This document shows, one piece after another, positions 11,523-23,721 of a stretch of 64,000 bases of DNA. The position numbers and the translations under genes are program-made. This DNA comes from Eustoma russellianum (Eukaryota; Streptophyta; Magnoliopsida; Gentianales; Gentianaceae). The stretch spans positions 9,779,879-9,843,878 of the forward strand of contig AP025071.1 of assembly GCA_036186865.1 (NCBI GenBank), in the 5' to 3' direction. The notes beneath the pieces were generated by a model that was not told the DNA's origin, made no database searches, and saw only the letters and a list, made by a program, of their open reading frames with translations. Numbering within the stretch: the stretch's first letter is position 1; every line of letters starts with the position of its first letter.

Positions 11523-11804
11523 CTGCACTAAGGAGCGCCGAATTTCATTCAAGGTGGAAATATCAAATTTAATGACGGAAATAAATTCATAATAAAATTT
11601 AACGAATATTCGAGTTAAATTCTGTGAACCTTTTAAAATTTTGTTGGCTAGGGTTTTATTATTGAGTCGAAACCCTAATTTCAGTCTAACTCATTCTAGA
11701 TTTGGTTCAACACTCTTCTAAGATCATAGCTTAAGTCTAAAATCAAACTTAGATATTCTAAAATCATCACTTAATTCTATATTCTGCCTGAATCTAGTGC
11801 CTGA

Positions 11805-11816
11805 GCTCTGATACCA
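11805..11816 (-). promoter_or_regulatory. Primer binding site of element B (initiator tRNA-Met)
   Basis: On the minus strand TGGTATCAGAGC lies two bases downstream of the 5' LTR. It is complementary to the 3' end of plant initiator tRNA-Met, the primer for minus-strand cDNA. The leader between it and gag (11523-11804) shows no feature I can name. Confidence 0.9.
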
Positions 11817-11818
11817 CC

Positions 11819-14800
11819 TGTAGAGCCCTGTACCCGGCCTACCCGAATACGGTGCGTCCGTCGTACTTCACAACGAAGAGTACCAGGCGTCAACGCTTAA
11901 CATGTCATTATCCATAATAAATCTTATGGACTTCCATGCTTGCATATAGACAGGTAAGCAAAATTGAGGCAGAATAAAAACTTTTAAATAAACATTCCGA
12001 ATAACGTCTACAACCATGTCCTTAAAATAAAAAGATAAATCTGAAATGTTTGTTCCAACATAAGTTCATCAACATAAACCATCATGAAGAAAAGTCCTTA
12101 AGTTGCCATCCTCTCTCTCTCGTCTATGGATACGGAACTCTAGGCTCATCAGCAATCCACTCTACCCTGTTTCCTTTAGGCTCTGGGAGAAAAATAAAGA
12201 GGTGAGTGACGAAGTCACCAGCAAGTAAACCATAAACATCCAAGAGTTAAATGAAAAGTATACACAAGAACCAAATCCCAAGAATTTGGATTTTCCACAT
12301 ACCTGATCCTCAAACCATTGTCCGTCAAAAGAACTAAGATCGTAACTTATGCGATAATAAGATCATAACTTAAGTAACCGTACTTAATAAGGCTATAACC
12401 TAAATAGTAGTACACATAGCATTCGACTGACTGTTAAATGCAACATGTATGAATATGCACATGTGATGCAGCATGATGAAAATGAGAATAAATTCGTTCA
12501 TTCTTTCTTTCGGAATATCATCGTAAGTCAAACAAGAACAGAGAGTATTCAGATCTATTATCTCTGGATCTGAGGCGGTCATATCATTCCCTTCGGATCT
12601 ATTACTTCCGGACCCGAAAACGGTCGTACAATCAATCATCGTAATCAGGTCTATTCTCTCCAGGCCTGAACGGTCATAATCATCATCAGGTCTATTCTCT
12701 CCGGGCCTGGACGGTCATAATCATCATCAGGTCTATTCTCTCTGGGCCTGAACGGTAATAAACATCATTATCAGGTGTATTCTCTCCAGACCTGTACGGT
12801 CATAATCATCTTTAGATCAATTAACCCCGGATCTGGAGCGGGTCATACTGGCCAGGAATTAATGGTACCAATAAGAGTCATTCTTTCAAAAACGGAAATC
12901 TTTCTTTCAAAAATAGCTTTTCTTCATTTCTTTGGCATAAAATCAATCTTATGAATCATGCGAATGGGGACAATGCAATGCATAACGTACAACGTGAAAT
13001 TCATACTAAACACATCACACAATACTTATACGGACTTGTTCCTTAAGCTGGGAAAGTATTCCATCAATAACACTCTGTTCATGCGGCCACCAATCAACAA
13101 TTTGGGGCCTATTTTCATAAACTTATGCTACACATATGCATTATGAAGTCTTATCTGCATGCCATAAAATTCCCGTAACATTACGAGGTAGATAAAACCA
13201 TCAAATCATTAATTTACGAAAAAGGGTACTGCTGAGTCCAGCAGTGTTGTACCCGTTCTTTCCTTAGTTTAATGGGCCGTAAGGCCTTATCCAATTAAGG
13301 CTAAAACATGGTAACATAATCAATACCCTAAGAAGTAATATTGTAAAGGCCCAACATCACATACAAGCTCAATTAAATTGTATTAAGGACTCAACAAAAC
13401 GCCATACCACACGGCCCTATTTTCCAGATTTTGTACCTTGACTTCCCCTTAATTTTTACCCCATACAGTCAGTAATTTTAAGAAATTTCCTCCCATGAAC
13501 ATATTCCTCTATGTTTTAGGTAAGTACTGTAAAATTTTTTAGGCAATCCAATACTCTTAAGGGGGTCAAATAACTTTCTTTCCAAGTTAAGGTATTTACT
13601 GAAACTGTAGTGACCCACTTCTACTAAAAATTTTATTAAGGACAAACCACAAGTCCTTTTACCAAAATTCCACCTCTAACTTTTGCTAAACATATGAGAC
13701 TACCATCTTACCAAATTTTAGCTAATTTGCACGTTCCTAGGGTACATTTTCTGTTCACGCAACATGCCCCTTAAAACTGTCCAGCTCCAGTAGTTTTGCT
13801 TTTTACCACTTTATCTTGTCCATGATTATCCAAATAACCTTATTTCTCTAAGGTGGCTTACTAACCATTAAATATTTATTTTGACATGGTTATTACTAGA
13901 TTAATAATTATCTTAGGCTTCACACAAACAAAATAAAACAGCCTTGCGGTTTTATACACACACCCGCTATCTTCATGCGTCTTACTCTTCATGTGGTCAA
14001 ATCTTACAAAATTATTTATTCCTCCAACACTTGTTATACAGCCTGTCCCTTGCACATGGTGGGGGTCATGTCACATCTTTATTTGAGCACAAACATAGAC
14101 ATGTAGCAAATCATACATCAAGATAACACCTTTTCTTTGAAATCTTTAAGTTCTTGTGCCTAGTTCTTACAACATTCGACTAACGATCACATCTTAGAGA
14201 GAACTAGTCATTTAAACATATACTTTGCAAATAAGACAAGGTTTCTTAGGGTGTATTTTCCTCTTTGAGTAAGAACTTCCCTTAGAGTGAGTCTTGCTTG
14301 AAAAAGGTTGAAGCTTTCTTCCAACCTTGACACATAGCACACGGTTTCGGGGAAGGGGAGAGAGATGGATGTTAGCTACTATTTTGAATGTAGAACAACT
14401 AGCTTGATGTTAGGATTTCCTTACCCAAAATGGAGTTTGAGATGGATTCCACTCACCAACAATGCTAGCTTCCCTAGTAGCTTTAGAAATCTTCTCCTAG
14501 TGGCCCTTGAAGGCAACGTTTTTTAGTCAAGACAAGAACTAAAATGTAAGCTTCACTTTTTAGAGAAATGGACTCTACTTTTAGAATCTAATGGGTCACT
14601 TACCTAGAAGAAGCTTGAACTTTGAAGATGGTTCTTGAATCTCCTGGCCCAAGGTTATCCGTGTGAGAGAAGGTGAGGGAGGGTTTGCTCAAGTATGTGA
14701 GGAATCTTGGATCTTTTGGTTTTGGTGAGCTCTTGAGTGATTTGAATGTTCTATGTAGAAGAAGCTTCTAGGATCTTTGGAGATGATTTTCTTCAAATGC

Positions 14801-15720
14801 TAGGGGGTGTCATTGGAACCCTTAAGGAAGAGAAGACCCTTCATTTGCATGGATCCATAATGAGTTTCTGACACCATTTACTACCTTGAGTTACTTTTTG
14901 AGGTGTGGTTAAGAAAAAGTAACCATAGTAATTGTTTTAAAGTGTCTCATGGCTTCACCATGGTACACATCCGGCGGTTAGGGTGTGGTTGGGTTTAATT
15001 AACCCTTAATTACCTTCTTTAATACACCTTGAGTTACCTTTTTAGGGTGGTTAACAAAAAGTGACTAGGGGTAATTGTTTTAGGGGTTAACATGGATTAT
15101 CCATGGTAATCCGGTGGTAGGGCTTTCATTGGCCCTTTTTGTTCTTCAATTTCTTTATGAAGATAATTAGAAAAAGTGGTATAAACTAAAAGTGGTTAGC
15201 TGGACTATTATGGTGAAAATGATCCCATGGATTATCCCCTTTATGGTGTATCCGGCCTATGGAAGGAAAAGAAGAGAAAATCTTAAATCTTAGATTAATA
15301 CTCTCCTTCCCTTTATGTGTAAGGCTTTTGGAATTTCTTTATGAAAGCAACAAAGTAATTAGTTGGGGCATTTAACAAAAAAAGAGTTATTCATGAATGC
15401 CTTAACTATGGCCTTACCCGACGGTTGGGGGAGGAAAAAGTGCAAAACTTTTCCTCTAACCTTTTAAACCCCATTTAGTAGGGTACTTAATGGTAATGGA
15501 AGCTTTATTGTCTTTACTTTTAAGGAAATCATTAAAGACTAATTGTCTTGTAAGGGAAGAATATCCTAGAGTATTTTAAGACCCTTATGGCCAATTTTCT
15601 CAAAATCTTGGGAGGGTAACATTGGTCATTTCTCATGCTTCATATTGCCGTCTTGGAGTATTATACTATCTCTTATAGTATTCAATTTGAGGAAAAATAA
15701 TTAAAGAGACATAATAAAAC

Positions 15721-15756
<36 letters not shown>

Positions 15757-15840
15757 GAAAAAGTACTCGGAAATACTAACATGTCATTACACCACTTCAT
15801 ACGGGTCTCAAGTATAGTATGATTTTTCTTGGGTACAACA
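11819..15840 (-). repeat. Element B 5' LTR (4022 bp)
   Basis: On the plus strand it starts TGTAGAGCCCTG and ends GGGTACAACA; the element reads right to left. It carries the coding-like block at 12124-12186, donor/acceptor-like sites at 12302 and 12183, the inverted-repeat array at 12550-12835, the hairpin at 13224-13254 and a (TAA)n microsatellite at 15722-15756. Length and order of features match the A and I LTRs. No gene is visible in the 2.4 kb between the hairpin and the microsatellite. Confidence 0.92.
15722..15756. repeat. (TAA)n microsatellite
   Basis: A run of about eleven TAA units lies in the B LTR. The matching position of the H LTR (about 58950) has only a short A-rich stretch, so the expansion happened in this copy. 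Confidence 0.9.
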
Positions 15841-15841
15841 C

Positions 15842-17700
15842 TCGAAAAACGGCCTTGGATGTGTGTTAATGCAGAAAGATCGAGTGATTGCATATGCATC
15901 TCGTCAGCTAAAGCCGTTTGAGCAGAATTACCCAGTTTATGATCTTGAGCTTGCAGCCGTGGTTTTTGCACTAAAGATATGGAGGCAATATCTATACGGT
16001 GAAAGGTGCGAAATCTTTACGGATCACAAAAGTCTTAAGTGCCTTTTCACCCAGAAGGAATTGAATATGCGCCAACGCCGATGGCTAAAGTTGATAAAGG
16101 ATTACGATCTCTCAATCCAGTATCATCCAGGGAAAGCCAATAGAGTTGCCGACGCTTTGAGTCAGAAGACGAGCCATCCGCATCAACCACCTTTGCAGCA
16201 AGATATGGAAGAGTTTGACTTTGAGGTAATTTATTCCATTGATAATGTGCTTGCTAAGTTGGTTTTGATTCCTTCATTAATCGACAAAATTAAAGAGGGT
16301 CAAAAGATGAAGCTTTGAAGAGGATTAAGGATAAGTTGGAAATGATGCCTTCTGAAGATTTTGAGTTCAGAAATGACGATAGCTTGTGGTTCAAGGGTCG
16401 ATTGTGCGTACCCAATGATGATGACATAAAGAAAGAAGTCCTTCAGGAAGCTCATAGTTCTCGTCTATCTATTCGTCCAGGAACCAACAAAATGTATCAA
16501 GATTTAAAGCAGAAATTCTGGTGGCATGGTATGAAGAAACAAATTGCCGATTTCATGGAGAAATGCCTCATTTGCCAGAGGGTGAAAGCAGAGCATCAAC
16601 GACCCACATGATTATTGCAGCCTCTTGAAGTCCCTGAATGGAAATGGGATCATGTAACTATGGACTTTGTGGCTGACCTACCTAGAACAAAGAATGGACA
16701 TGATGCTATTTGGGTTATAGTTGATCATTTGACAAAGTCCGCGCATTTCATGGCTATGTCAATCAAAGCCTCTCTGGAGAAGTTGGCTTCAATGTATATT
16801 GATCAGATTGTGTGTTTGCATGGGATACCTATGAGTATAGTTTGTGACCACGACCCTTGCTTCACTTCTAGATTTGGGACGGCTTTCCAAAAAAGCGATG
16901 GGCACTGAGATTCGGATGAGTTCCGTATTTCATCCTCAGACTGATGGTCAATCGGAAAGAACCATCCAAACACTGGAAGACATGTTACGAGCTTGCATCC
17001 TTGATTTTGGAGAAAGTTGGGACAAAAGTCTCAAGTTAGTGGAGTTTTCCTATAATAATAGTTATCATCGATCCATTGGAATGGCCCCTTATGAAGCGTT
17101 GTATGGAAGAAAGCGCGATCTCCACTATATTGGGATGAAATTGGAGACAAGATTTTTGTAGGACTTCACCTAGTGGAGCAAACACAAGAAAAGGTGATAA
17201 TTATCCAGAAAAGGTTGAAGGCGGCCCAAGATAGAAGCAAAGTTTGGGCCGACAAAAAGCAGTGACCATTGGAATTTCAGGCATGTGAGAAAGTGTTCTT
17301 AAAGCTGTCACCATCGAAGGGCGTGAAAAGATTTGGCATAAAGGGTAAACTGAGTCCAAGATTCATCGGGCCATATGAGATTCTTGAAAGGATTGCAGAA
17401 GTAGCCTACAGGTTAGCACTACTGCCGTCGTTGTCTCAGTTACACGATGTATTTCATGTATCCCAGCTTCGCCGGTAGGTGTATGAGCCCAGTCATATCA
17501 TCGAGGAGCATCCATTGAAAATTGAAGCCGATGTGTCTTATGAAGAAGAGCCGGAGAAGATCATTGACCGGAAGGAAAAGGCTCTAAGGAAGCGATCTAT
17601 TCCCATGGTTAAGGTGCAATGGAAGCACCACATTGTTGATGAAGCCACTTGGGAGACTGAAGAAAGCATGAGGAGCTTGTAACCACATCTCTTTGACTAG
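15842..17700 (+). pseudogene. Element F RNase H-integrase-chromodomain
   Basis: RNase H (15842-16200) has TDHKSLKC and HPGKANRVADALS. A frameshift near 16312 precedes the integrase zinc region (HSSRLSIRPG..WWHGMKK..CLICQRVK, 16440-16600). TGA at 16612 replaces an arginine codon. The catalytic core follows with WDHVTMDFV, then CDHDPCF, where relatives have CDRDPRF. A single-base insertion in an A run near 16893 shifts the frame before PQTDGQSERT. Further stops lie near 17160 and 17263. The GPY/F region is open at 17269-17478, ending in TAG where relatives read Tyr. The chromodomain (VKVQWKHH..EATWE) is open to TAA at 17680, and the family stop would be TAG at 17698-17700. Confidence 0.88.
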
Positions 17701-17730
17701 TACTCTTAAGTTTCGAGGACGAAACTTGTG

Positions 17731-17744
17731 ACAAGGGGGGAGGA
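17731..17744 (+). promoter_or_regulatory. Polypurine tract of element F
   Basis: ACAAGGGGGGAGGA lies directly before the TG of the 3' LTR. Confidence 0.85.
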
Positions 17745-20700
17745 TGTTGTATCCAACGAAAATCATTATGTACTTAAGACTCGTATGAAGTGGTTTAATA
17801 AAATGTTAGTTCCTACAAGTGCATTTTATTAAGTTTTATTACCTCTTCTTTAATTACATTTCCTTAAAGTAAGTACTATAAGAAATAGTATAATACTCCA
17901 AGTATGTCTTATGATGCATGTGAAATGACAATTTTGCCCTCTTAAGATTTTTAGAAAATTTCGGCCATAAAGGTCTTAAGGGACTCTAGAATACTCTTCC
18001 TCATCAGGACAACTAGCTTTTAATAGCCTTCTTAAAAGTAAACCTAAAAGCTTACACATGGAATTTAAGTATCCCACTAAATGTGTCTCAAGAGTTTAAG
18101 GAAAAAGTTTTCCTCCTTTTTCCTTTTCAACCGCCGTATAATTGCAATAATAAGGCACCCATGAGATCACTTTTAACTTAATGCTCCAACCAATTACTTT
18201 ATTTGTCTCTTAAAGAAATTCTAAAAAGGCCTTAAACATGTAGTAATAGCTTTATGATGGCGATTTCTCCCTTTTTACCATTAAGGCCGTTGGATACAAG
18301 CAATGGGAGATTACTGGGATCACCTTTACCATTAACACCTCAAATAACAACTTTAGTGATATTTTTACCTTAATTTATCCTCAAAACAACTAAAGAGTAA
18401 AGGAGCTAATAAGTAGTAAATAAAAGCCCCACCCTAAGACCCCAACCGCCGGGTATTACACCCACGGTTAAGCCATGAGAACTTTATCAACAACCTTAGT
18501 TACTTTTCTTAACCCAACCTCAAAAGTAGCTCAAGGAGTAAATGTTGCAAGACCTCATGATGGTGTTACATGCAAGTGAAAGGTCTCTCCTCCTCCTCCT
18601 TTATGAACCAACGGTTACCTTTTCTTGGTCTTGCAAGAAACCATTTTCAAGTTGAACCTAGAAGCTTCCCTCCATCTCCAACTCTCAACACTCTCAAGAG
18701 CTTACCCAAGCAAACCACTTAAGACTTCTTGCACACTTAGGCCACTCTTCCATTCCCTCCTATGGCAAGCTTAGCTAAGGGAGTCTCAAGATTTCCTTCA
18801 TCTTCAAGCTCTAAGTTCTATCTAGGTGAGTTACATCTTAGCTTCTAAAGTGGATTCCATTTTCTTTAAAATGTAAGGCTCTCATCTTGCTTATCTTCTG
18901 TTATAAAACCGTGACACTACTAGGTGGTACTAAGCATCTTGGTGGGTTGGACCCCTTTCAATCCCCATTTGAACTCTATTTGGTAAGACAACATAACCTC
19001 AATCTAGCTCTTTTATACATTTAAGTGGTAGCTAATATCTACTTGCATTTTCTCTCCAAAACCGTGGGCTATGTGGAGAAGTTGGAGGAAACTTCTTGAC
19101 TTATTTCTCTCCAAGGCTCAAGCTAGGGAAAGTTCTAAGCTCAAAGAGACAAGTATACTCTAAGCAATCTTGACTTATTTGTGAAGTGTATGCTTGAATG
19201 ACTAGCCATTTCTAAGATATGAATCTTAGTTGAAGATTCTAAGTACCAAACATGAGAAATTAGTTGTTTTGAAGAAAGGTGTTGGCATGATTGAATGATT
19301 TACTATATGGATATGTTTGTGCTCAAACTTAAATATGACATGAGATCTAATATGCATAAAATATGGGCTGTTGAGTTGATTATTTGATAAATGAGTTAGT
19401 CTTGTTAATAATAGGCTTGATGAGGTGTAAAATGTATGAAAACGGCGTATGCTATGTGTAAAATTGCAAGGCTGTCTTGGCGTGGTTCATGTGTAGACTA
19501 AAGAATATTATGAAACTTGGAATGATTATGTTAAAGTGTGTATTTAGTGGTTAGTAAGTTATTTTAGGGAAATAAAGTTAGTTGGAAAGTGTTGAACAAG
19601 AAAAAGTGATGAAAGGCAGATTTACTGGAACTGGACAGTTTTAAGTAGCAAATTGTTTTACCTGAAAAGAACTTTAGGAGTGTCCAATTTAGCCAACTTT
19701 TGGTATGATTGTAGCCTTATATGTGTAGTAAATTTGGAAGGTGGAAATTTGGTAAAAGGACTTGTGGTTTGACCTTAGTGAAATTTGTAGTAGGAATAGG
19801 TCACTACAGTTTCTGCAAGTACCTAGTCTGAGAAAGAAAATTAAATGACCCTCTTAAGCATATTGGATTGCCTTGAAATGTTTATGGTATTTACTTAAGA
19901 CATAGATGAACACGTCCATGTAAAGAATGGGCTTAAAATTTCTGTTTTTATGGGGTAAAAATTGAGGTGAAAGTCATGGTGCAAAACTAGAAAATAAGAC
20001 ATCATGGTGTTGTATGATGAGGCCTTATTCGTGTTTGATTGGACTTGTATGTGATGTTTGGGCCTCTGATTATTGCTCCTTAGTATATTGGCTATGTGTT
20101 CCAGATAATAGTCTTAATTGAATAAGGCTTTATGGCCCATGAAACTAAGGTAAGGGCGGGTACTGCACTGCTTGATTTAGCAGTACCCCTTTTCAGTAAT
20201 TTAATGATTTGAGGGTTTTAATCACCTCAAAATGTTACGAAATTTTCATGGAATGTAGATAAGGTTCAATTATGCATATGTGTGGCATAAGTTGATGAAA
20301 ATAGGCACTGCATTGGTGATTTTGAGGCCGTTTGAACAGAGCATTCATGTTGGACTATTTTTCCAGCTTAAGGGACAAGTCCGTATATGTGTTATATGAT
20401 GTATTCAGTCATGATTTGCATGTTGCATGTCATGCATTGCACTGTCCATGTCCATACGATTTTATGAGACTGATTTTATGCCAAAGAAATTTAAGAAAAG
20501 CTCTTTTTGAAGAAAAGATTTCAGTTTTGAATGAAAGACTCCTATTGTACCATTAATTCCTCGCCAGCACAACCCGCTCCAGATTCGGGGTTAATTGATC
20601 TGATGATAAGTATGACCATCTAGGCCCGGAGATGATAGACCTGAGGATGATTATTTATGACTGTACAGGCCCGGAGATAATAGACCTGAGGACGATGATT

Positions 20701-20799
20701 TATGGCCGTCCGGGCCTGGATAGAATAGACCTGATGATGATGATTGATTGTATGACCGTTTTTGGATCCGGAAATAATAGATCCAAAGGGAATGGTATG
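17745..20799 (+). repeat. Element F 3' LTR, first part
   Basis: It starts TGTTGTATCC after the polypurine tract. It contains the hairpin at 20158-20188 and most of the inverted-repeat array at 20580-20785. Element G interrupts it after GTATG at 20795-20799. The first 2.4 kb is AT-rich sequence without recognisable genes and resembles the A and B LTRs only in patches, so F belongs to a different subfamily. Confidence 0.88.
20795..20799. repeat. Target site duplication GTATG (left of G)
   Basis: The identical GTATG at 36717-36721 flanks the other end of element G. Five base pairs is the usual length for Ty3/gypsy integration. Confidence 0.92.
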
Positions 20800-21121
20800 T
20801 GTAGCGCCCCGTACCAGGACCTCGTCCGAATACGGTGCACCCACTGTACTTCACTAAGGAGAGTACAAAGCATCATGCATAATATGTGAAAATCCATAAC
20901 TTAAGCCATGGACTCTCATGTTAACATTTAACATGGTAGCAAAATTTCGGCAGAATTAAAACTTTTAAATATCATGCATACCGAAATACTAAATCCCCAA
21001 AGCATTAATCTATCACACAAGGGAAAACCGAAATTCCAAAAGTTCCAACATAGTTCATAATACAAACATCATAGCAGCACAAAAGTCCTTAAGCATTGCC
21101 TCCTTCTGGCTTCCTCCTCGT

Positions 21122-21184
21122 CTACAGCTACGGTACTCTCGGCTCATCCTCGATCCACTCAATCTTAGCATTCTCTGGCTCTGG
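21122..21184 (-). other. Coding-like block near LTR 3' end (element G copy)
   Basis: The minus-strand frame reads PEPENAKIEWIEDEPRVP and then TAG, where most relatives read Tyr, followed shortly by the family stop. It lies behind a pyrimidine-rich AG. The paired G LTR has lost this block by deletion. Confidence 0.5.
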
Positions 21185-21506
21185 AAAAAATAAAGGTGTG
21201 AGTGATAAATCACCCAGCAACCATACAATAAACTAACACAAAATAAATAAAGAATCATAACGTGAATGGAAACCCCAAGAACCTCAACATTCATCCATAC
21301 CTAACCATTAATCCTTGATCCACTTGAAGGTAACCTAATTACAACTTAAGTAATATCGTTCTTACGTTATCGTTACCTTTCACATCATAAACATCCTATC
21401 ATGTAACGTGCACATGGAATATGCATGATGCAATGCGTGATGTCATGTCATGGTAAAAATCATTATCATTTGGTCCCATAAAATAAACATCAAGAAAACA
21501 GAGTGT

Positions 21507-21705
21507 CAGATCAATTAACCCCAGATCTGAACGGGTCCAGAACATATCAACAGACCAATTAACCCTGGGTATGGGACGGGTCCAGAACATATCTTCAGAC
21601 CAATTACCCCGGGTCTGAACGGGTACAGAACATATCATCAGATCAATTAACCCCGGATCTGAACGGGTCCAGAACATATCATCAGATTAATTAACCTTGG
21701 GTCTG
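21507..21705. repeat. Inverted-repeat array in G 3' LTR
   Basis: There are five units with arms CAGATC/GATCTG, CAGACC/(GGTATG), CAGACC/GGTCTG, CAGATC/GATCTG and CAGATT/GGTCTG around an AATTAACCCCG-type centre. Spacers contain GGGTCCAGAACATATCATC. Three of the five are perfect and two have changed on one side. Confidence 0.8.
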
Positions 21706-23721
21706 GCTCGGGTTAAGAGCATGCTTAGCTGGCAAGGAAAATCATAGAACTTTTCTTTTGAAAGCATGGGACCATAAATAAATTATATGCATAACGGAAA
21801 CTTGCTTGAATCGAAAAGACTTGCTTGCGTACGGAAATCCATAAAATCAGTTTCATGATACATATGATCATGCATGATACATGAAATGATATGCAATGCA
21901 AGTCATGGCATGGACTATCTTAGAAATGGCTTAAGTCACGATATAGACATGATTTCCATGTGCTGAAAATTTTCCAGATATTATGTTATGTTCATGAGGC
22001 TTCCAAAATTAACCAAACAGGCCTATTTTCATAATCTTTTATCATATACACACGTCATGGGGTCCTATATTCATGTCATGAAATTTTCGTAACGTTCTAA
22101 GATGAGTAAGACCCTTAAATTATTAAGTTGTTAAGAAGTGTACTGCTGAATCCAGCAGTATAATAGTCATCTTTACCTTAACTTTCATGACCTTAAAACC
22201 TTAATTATTTTGGGCCAAAGCCTGGAAAACATAGTAAAATCCTCAGGGACTAATATTCATTGGCCCGAACCATTCACTTAAGCCGAAATTCACAAGATTA
22301 AGGCCTCTTAACTTATTCCTCTGTCTGCCTCTTTTCCAGATTTAGTGCATCCACTTCAAATCCATAATTACCCATCAAAACGATAATTGCAATTGGATTA
22401 ATTTATATGGACATGCTCATGAATGTCTTAGGTGGTTATCATAAAATTTCCAGAGTAATCCAATAACTTTAAAAGGGTCATTTAATTATTTTTCTGAAAT
22501 TGGTCACATGCTGATTCTGGACTGACCAGTTTTACTAAAAACTTTATTATGACAAAACCATAATTCCTTTTTCCAAAATTCCAACTCTCCAACGTCATAA
22601 ACATGCAGGACTAGCATCCTAACGAAAATTAGCTCATTTTCACTTTCCTAGGGTCCATTTCCAGGTTACACAAAACACAACATAAAACTGCCCTATTCCA
22701 GTAGTTTGGTCGTTTGTCACTGTTTCATGTTAGGCATATAACCACTAGCCTTATTCTTATAGAATAACTTATTAGCCACTGAATACACCATTTTTACATG
22801 TATTTTCCAGATTCCATACCTTTGGTTAAGTCCCATTCGAATTACCACAAAACAGTTTTGCAACTTATACATAATACTTCTCATTTTCGCTCACGTTGCA
22901 CTTTATTGAGTCTACTCTTGGTACAACTAATTTATACATTGCTTAACCTTCATAAACAGCCCGTGTTCTTGTACAAAAATAACCCATGTCACATTTCAAT
23001 TTGCGCACAAACATACTCATGTAATAAATCATCTAGCATGCAAATTTCACACATCTTAGTGCTCACAAAATGTGTTCTTCTTGGATTCAAAACTCACCCT
23101 CACCTTCCTCATCTTGGCCGAAACTTGTGTGGTGCAATGTACATATTTTACAATGTTTATTTAGACATGCAACACATTTATATGCTATTTCATTTCAATC
23201 TCACCAAACAACCTTATAAAATTACAACTAGCACATGCATGCCATCTTAGTGCTTCACAAGCTTCACCCAAGAACCATTCTTGCCTAGAATCACTTTGTT
23301 GAACCTTGTTTCATCCTAAAACAGCCTCATACCACATTGCATGTAGGAAAAGAATTCACCTTTGGAGGAATTAATCACATGCAAGACATTTTTCTTAAGG
23401 AATCACTTAGGTATCATGCTTAATACTTGGTATATTCAACTAAAGTTTACATCTTAGAAACAACTAGCCATTCAAGTCACTAATTCTTCAAATAAATCAT
23501 GAGAGTCTATGGTATACTTGCCTCTTCAAGCTAGAGCCTTTTCTTAGCTTGGATATTGGATGAAATGAGTTGAAATTTTCCTCCTCAAGATGAGGTTTTG
23601 AAGGGAGCTTCAACTAGCAAAAGCTTGCACCACTCAAAAATATTGAAAATCTTGTACCTAGATGCTTCATTGAGCTTGAAAATGAAAGTTGGGTTGAATC
23701 TCCTATCTCCAAAAGAGGGGT

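Larger units (their letters stand above)
8451..15840 (-). mobile_element. Element B: chromovirus, 5' half (interrupted by A)
   Basis: Reading on the minus strand, the element has a 5' LTR (11819-15840), primer site, leader, gag, Gag-protease intron, protease, RT and the start of RNase H. It is then cut at 8450/8451 by the end of element A. Its integrase and 3' LTR must lie left of A, outside the window. On its right side the LTR ends in TACAACA at 15840 and the next bases continue the RNase H gene of element F on the plus strand, so B inserted into F. Gag, protease and RNase H contain frameshifts and stops; only RT keeps a long open frame. Confidence 0.92.

Noticed and set aside
11805..11816. 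Possible tRNA gene at the TGGTATCAGAGC sites
   Set aside because: Only the 12-base complement of the tRNA 3' end is present; there is no cloverleaf around it.
20632..20889. Frames over the F hairpin array, with similar ones at 45668-45883 and 53638-53853
   Set aside because: They follow the tandem repeat period, cross the LTR insertion junction at 20799/20800 and have no consistent product.
22798..23250. A 150-residue open frame within the G 3' LTR
   Set aside because: The sister LTR (33220-33670) breaks it by indels and no other LTR conserves it.
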